The position numbers and the translations under genes are program-made. Positions 61,631 to 64,000 of a DNA stretch of 64,000 nt are shown piece by piece. Within the stretch, counting starts at the first letter, position 1, and every line of letters starts with the position of its first letter. The notes beneath the pieces are model-generated. The model was not told the DNA's origin. It searched no databases and worked only from the letters and a program-made list of their open reading frames with translations. The stretch is from Phycisphaerales bacterium (GTDB lineage Bacteria; Planctomycetota; Phycisphaerae; Phycisphaerales; SM1A02): positions 202,787 to 266,786 of the forward strand of contig JAJDDB010000003.1 in the NCBI GenBank assembly GCA_029260575.1, given 5' to 3'.

Positions 61631-62153
61631 TATTCGCCATCGCCGCCTTGATCGCAGCCTTCACCTCTGCGGGCACATATCCCTGCCGTGCACGAATCGC
61701 GACAAACGGCAACCCTGCTGCCGCCAGTGCTCGCTCAACAAACGCATCGCGCTTCTTGCGATCATCGCGATCATGCGATGCATCATTCAACTCAATCACG
61801 ACGCGCGGCTCGATCGTATCGGGTGTGCAGAGTACGAAATCCACATGCTTCGATTGAATGCGGTTTTGATGCTTTTGCCAATTGTCTGCGCCTTTCTTCA
61901 CCGCGATCACATCAGCCAAGCGCACCTTCGGACAGATGATCAATTCCGATCCCACAACCTGCTCCAACACCCGGTACAGCGAAAACTCCGCCTTCGTAAG
62001 CAGCCACTTTCGTCTGTCATACTCCAGCCGATCGCTTTCGGGTTCCTGCACCGCTGTTTGTTTGCTCTGTTCGGGCAAGAAATACTTCGCCACAACGAGC
62101 AGCACCCCAATTACAACAATGAAACCCCCAATGACGAGCAACAGTTTGAGCAT
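61626..62153 (-). CDS. DUF2726 protein with N-terminal membrane anchor
   Basis: A 175-residue protein. Residues 1-27 (MLKLLLVIGGFIVVIGVLLV, then VAKYF) form a membrane anchor. The rest fits DUF2726, a PD-(D/E)xK-like or restriction-endonuclease-like fold: LLTKAEFSLYRVLEQVV, then VRLADVIAVKKG, KHVDFVLCTPDTIEPRVVIE, then LNDASHDRDDRKKRDAFVER and GLPFVAIRARQGY. The Asp in VDFVLC and Glu in VVIELND match the metal-binding pair, so nuclease activity is possible but unproven. Members are often near mobile or defence genes, as here with an SRA-HNH nuclease and a RAYT. Its stop lies in REP copy 3. No Shine-Dalgarno site is clear. Confidence 0.85.
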   Translation of the reverse strand: MLKLLLVIGGFIVVIGVLLVVAKYFLPEQSKQTAVQEPESDRLEYDRRKWLLTKAEFSLYRVLEQVVGSELIICPKVRLADVIAVKKGADNWQKHQNRIQSKHVDFVLCTPDTIEPRVVIELNDASHDRDDRKKRDAFVERALAAAGLPFVAIRARQGYVPAEVKAAIKAAMANT

Positions 62154-62176
62154 ATATCACCCCACAAAATTCATTC

Positions 62177-62201
62177 ATAAAGCCGCGACCGCTGGTCGCG
62201 C
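62177..62201. repeat. REP element, truncated left half
   Basis: ATAAAGCCGCGACCGCTGGT followed by CGCG. Only the left terminus and the first hairpin of the 80-bp REP are present, between the DUF2726 and HNH genes. Confidence 0.9.
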
Positions 62202-62206
62202 CTAGA

Positions 62207-62896
62207 TCACTGAATCCGATCTGATTTTTCCAGATTATGCTTCGCGCACAACAAGCGAACGTTTGCAGCAGTCAACGAGCTTCCGCCTTTAGAAAATGGC
62301 ACATCGTGATCGAAGTGCAGATTCCGACTCGCCCCACATTGCACGCATTGCCCTTTGTCTCGTTTCCAGACTTCGACTTTCACGTTCGTCGGTATGAATC
62401 GAGTATGCGACAGTTCCACGACCTCGCCGGATTCAAAATCCGCATCTTCATCAATTGGTTCGAGCAGGAATTCGAATACAGATCGTCCTTCATGCGTGGC
62501 CTGGCGTGCGTCAACCAATAAGAAGAATCCCTTGTCGGACCAGATACCTGTCTTGATCTTCTCATAGACTCGGACTCTTTCGGGCAGCATGTCTTCTTCC
62601 ACAACTTTACGCGCAGCCTCGTAGAAACGACCATTCTGTGTCAAACGACCCGAAGGAAACCGAAGTGGTTGATCGACCAGCTTAGGATCTTCACCGTCGG
62701 ATTCACGACGAGCATCGTGTCCTTCGTAGATGAGGAGATTGCGTGTCGCATCCCAACGGTCTCGATACGGCGCATTCGCCCGCTGCGACATGAGAAAGAT
62801 GGAGTAGTTCTTTGTGTTGCGGAAATTCATTCCCGCCTGCAAAGAACGATTCTCTCGAAGTGTCATCTCGATGTATGACAGGATTTCGTCACGCAC
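62207..62896 (-). CDS. SRA-like plus HNH endonuclease, McrA-type
   Basis: A 229-residue predicted modification-dependent endonuclease. Residues 25-150 (NYSIFLMSQRANAPYRDRWD, LLIYEGHDARRE, VDQPLRFPSGRLTQNGRFYE, VRVYEKIKTGIWSDKGFFLL) match an SRA/YDG-like domain that reads modified bases in DNA, as in ScoMcrA-like proteins. The C-terminal 55 residues are an HNH/McrA nuclease: CVQCGASRNLHFDHDVPFSK, then GGSSLTAANVRLLCAKHN, with two CxxC-type zinc ligands and the catalytic His. It would cut phage or foreign DNA bearing methylcytosine or another modification. The start is a GTG at 62896 without a good Shine-Dalgarno site, so the N-terminus may be a little different. It lies downstream of the 16S gene on the same strand. 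Confidence 0.85.
   Translation of the reverse strand: MRDEILSYIEMTLRENRSLQAGMNFRNTKNYSIFLMSQRANAPYRDRWDATRNLLIYEGHDARRESDGEDPKLVDQPLRFPSGRLTQNGRFYEAARKVVEEDMLPERVRVYEKIKTGIWSDKGFFLLVDARQATHEGRSVFEFLLEPIDEDADFESGEVVELSHTRFIPTNVKVEVWKRDKGQCVQCGASRNLHFDHDVPFSKGGSSLTAANVRLLCAKHNLEKSDRIQ

Positions 62897-64000
<1,104 letters not shown>

Overview
The window is a 64 kb piece of a bacterial chromosome, most likely from a planctomycete, plausibly the Phycisphaerae. Four secreted proteins carry paired C-terminal dockerin-like motifs (..VFDLLELLxxWG..) of a type common there. There are several families of large secreted hypotheticals, a Gram-negative lipid A/LPS gene set (lpxB, a gmhA-like isomerase, a PagL-like deacylase, an LPS-core-type glycosyltransferase), and a 16S rRNA gene that ends the window with no tRNA or 23S gene behind it. 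The assignment rests on gene content; no database was searched.

Layout. 1-17.6 kb: housekeeping and amino-acid metabolism. It holds a partial YkgJ-type gene, a tandem pair of sodium-coupled amino-acid transporters (NSS and AGCS), lpxB, a GH113-like lipoprotein, aspS, asnB, a DAACS dicarboxylate/amino-acid symporter, a small four-helix-bundle gene in an inverted-repeat cassette, trxB and alanine dehydrogenase. 17.6-25.5 kb: a VanZ-like protein, a small Cys protein, a large secreted esterase with FN3/LamG/dockerin modules, a PagL-like protein, an RtcB-like ligase, then three co-oriented genes (GNAT, gmhA-like, DUF1579-like) sharing one upstream element. 25.6-34.6 kb: an ECF sigma factor coupled to a giant VWA membrane protein, and a run of secreted dockerin-like or repetitive proteins. 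34.9-47.3 kb: a coiled-coil protein, a DUF3553 protein, two sigma-54 AAA+ activators without sensor domains, gdhA, tyrA and a fused HyuA-HyuB 5-oxoprolinase. 47.6-58.8 kb: two small lipoproteins, bioY, a frameshifted M16 peptidase, a VIT1/CCC1 protein, a UPF0173 hydrolase, a STAS protein, a glycosyltransferase behind a Pho-box-like array, a secreted protein and a GGDEF-EAL protein. 58.8-64 kb: an accessory block with a RAYT/IS200-like transposase and its 80-bp REP elements, an SRA-HNH nuclease, a DUF2726 protein, a thioredoxin/MsrA-like protein and the 16S gene.

Amino-acid traffic is a theme: three sodium- or proton-coupled amino-acid symporters, Ald, GdhA, AsnB, TyrA and oxoprolinase would together import amino acids and interconvert pyruvate/alanine, 2-oxoglutarate/glutamate and Asp/Asn.

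The most unusual content is repeats. (i) A short palindrome (AAAGCCC, a variable stem, a TCTCC loop, the complementary stem, GGG) occurs at least a dozen times. It lies between genes and also in frame inside asnB (twice), the oxoprolinase linker and a zinc-ribbon gene, and its stems covary. (ii) An 80-bp REP doublet brackets the RAYT gene, and its termini supply the stop codons of all four genes whose ends abut a full copy. (iii) A 473-bp inverted-repeat cassette carries the four-helix-bundle gene. (iv) A 73-bp tandem repeat has three copies with compensatory hairpin changes. Separately, gdhA lacks the segment that holds the catalytic lysine.
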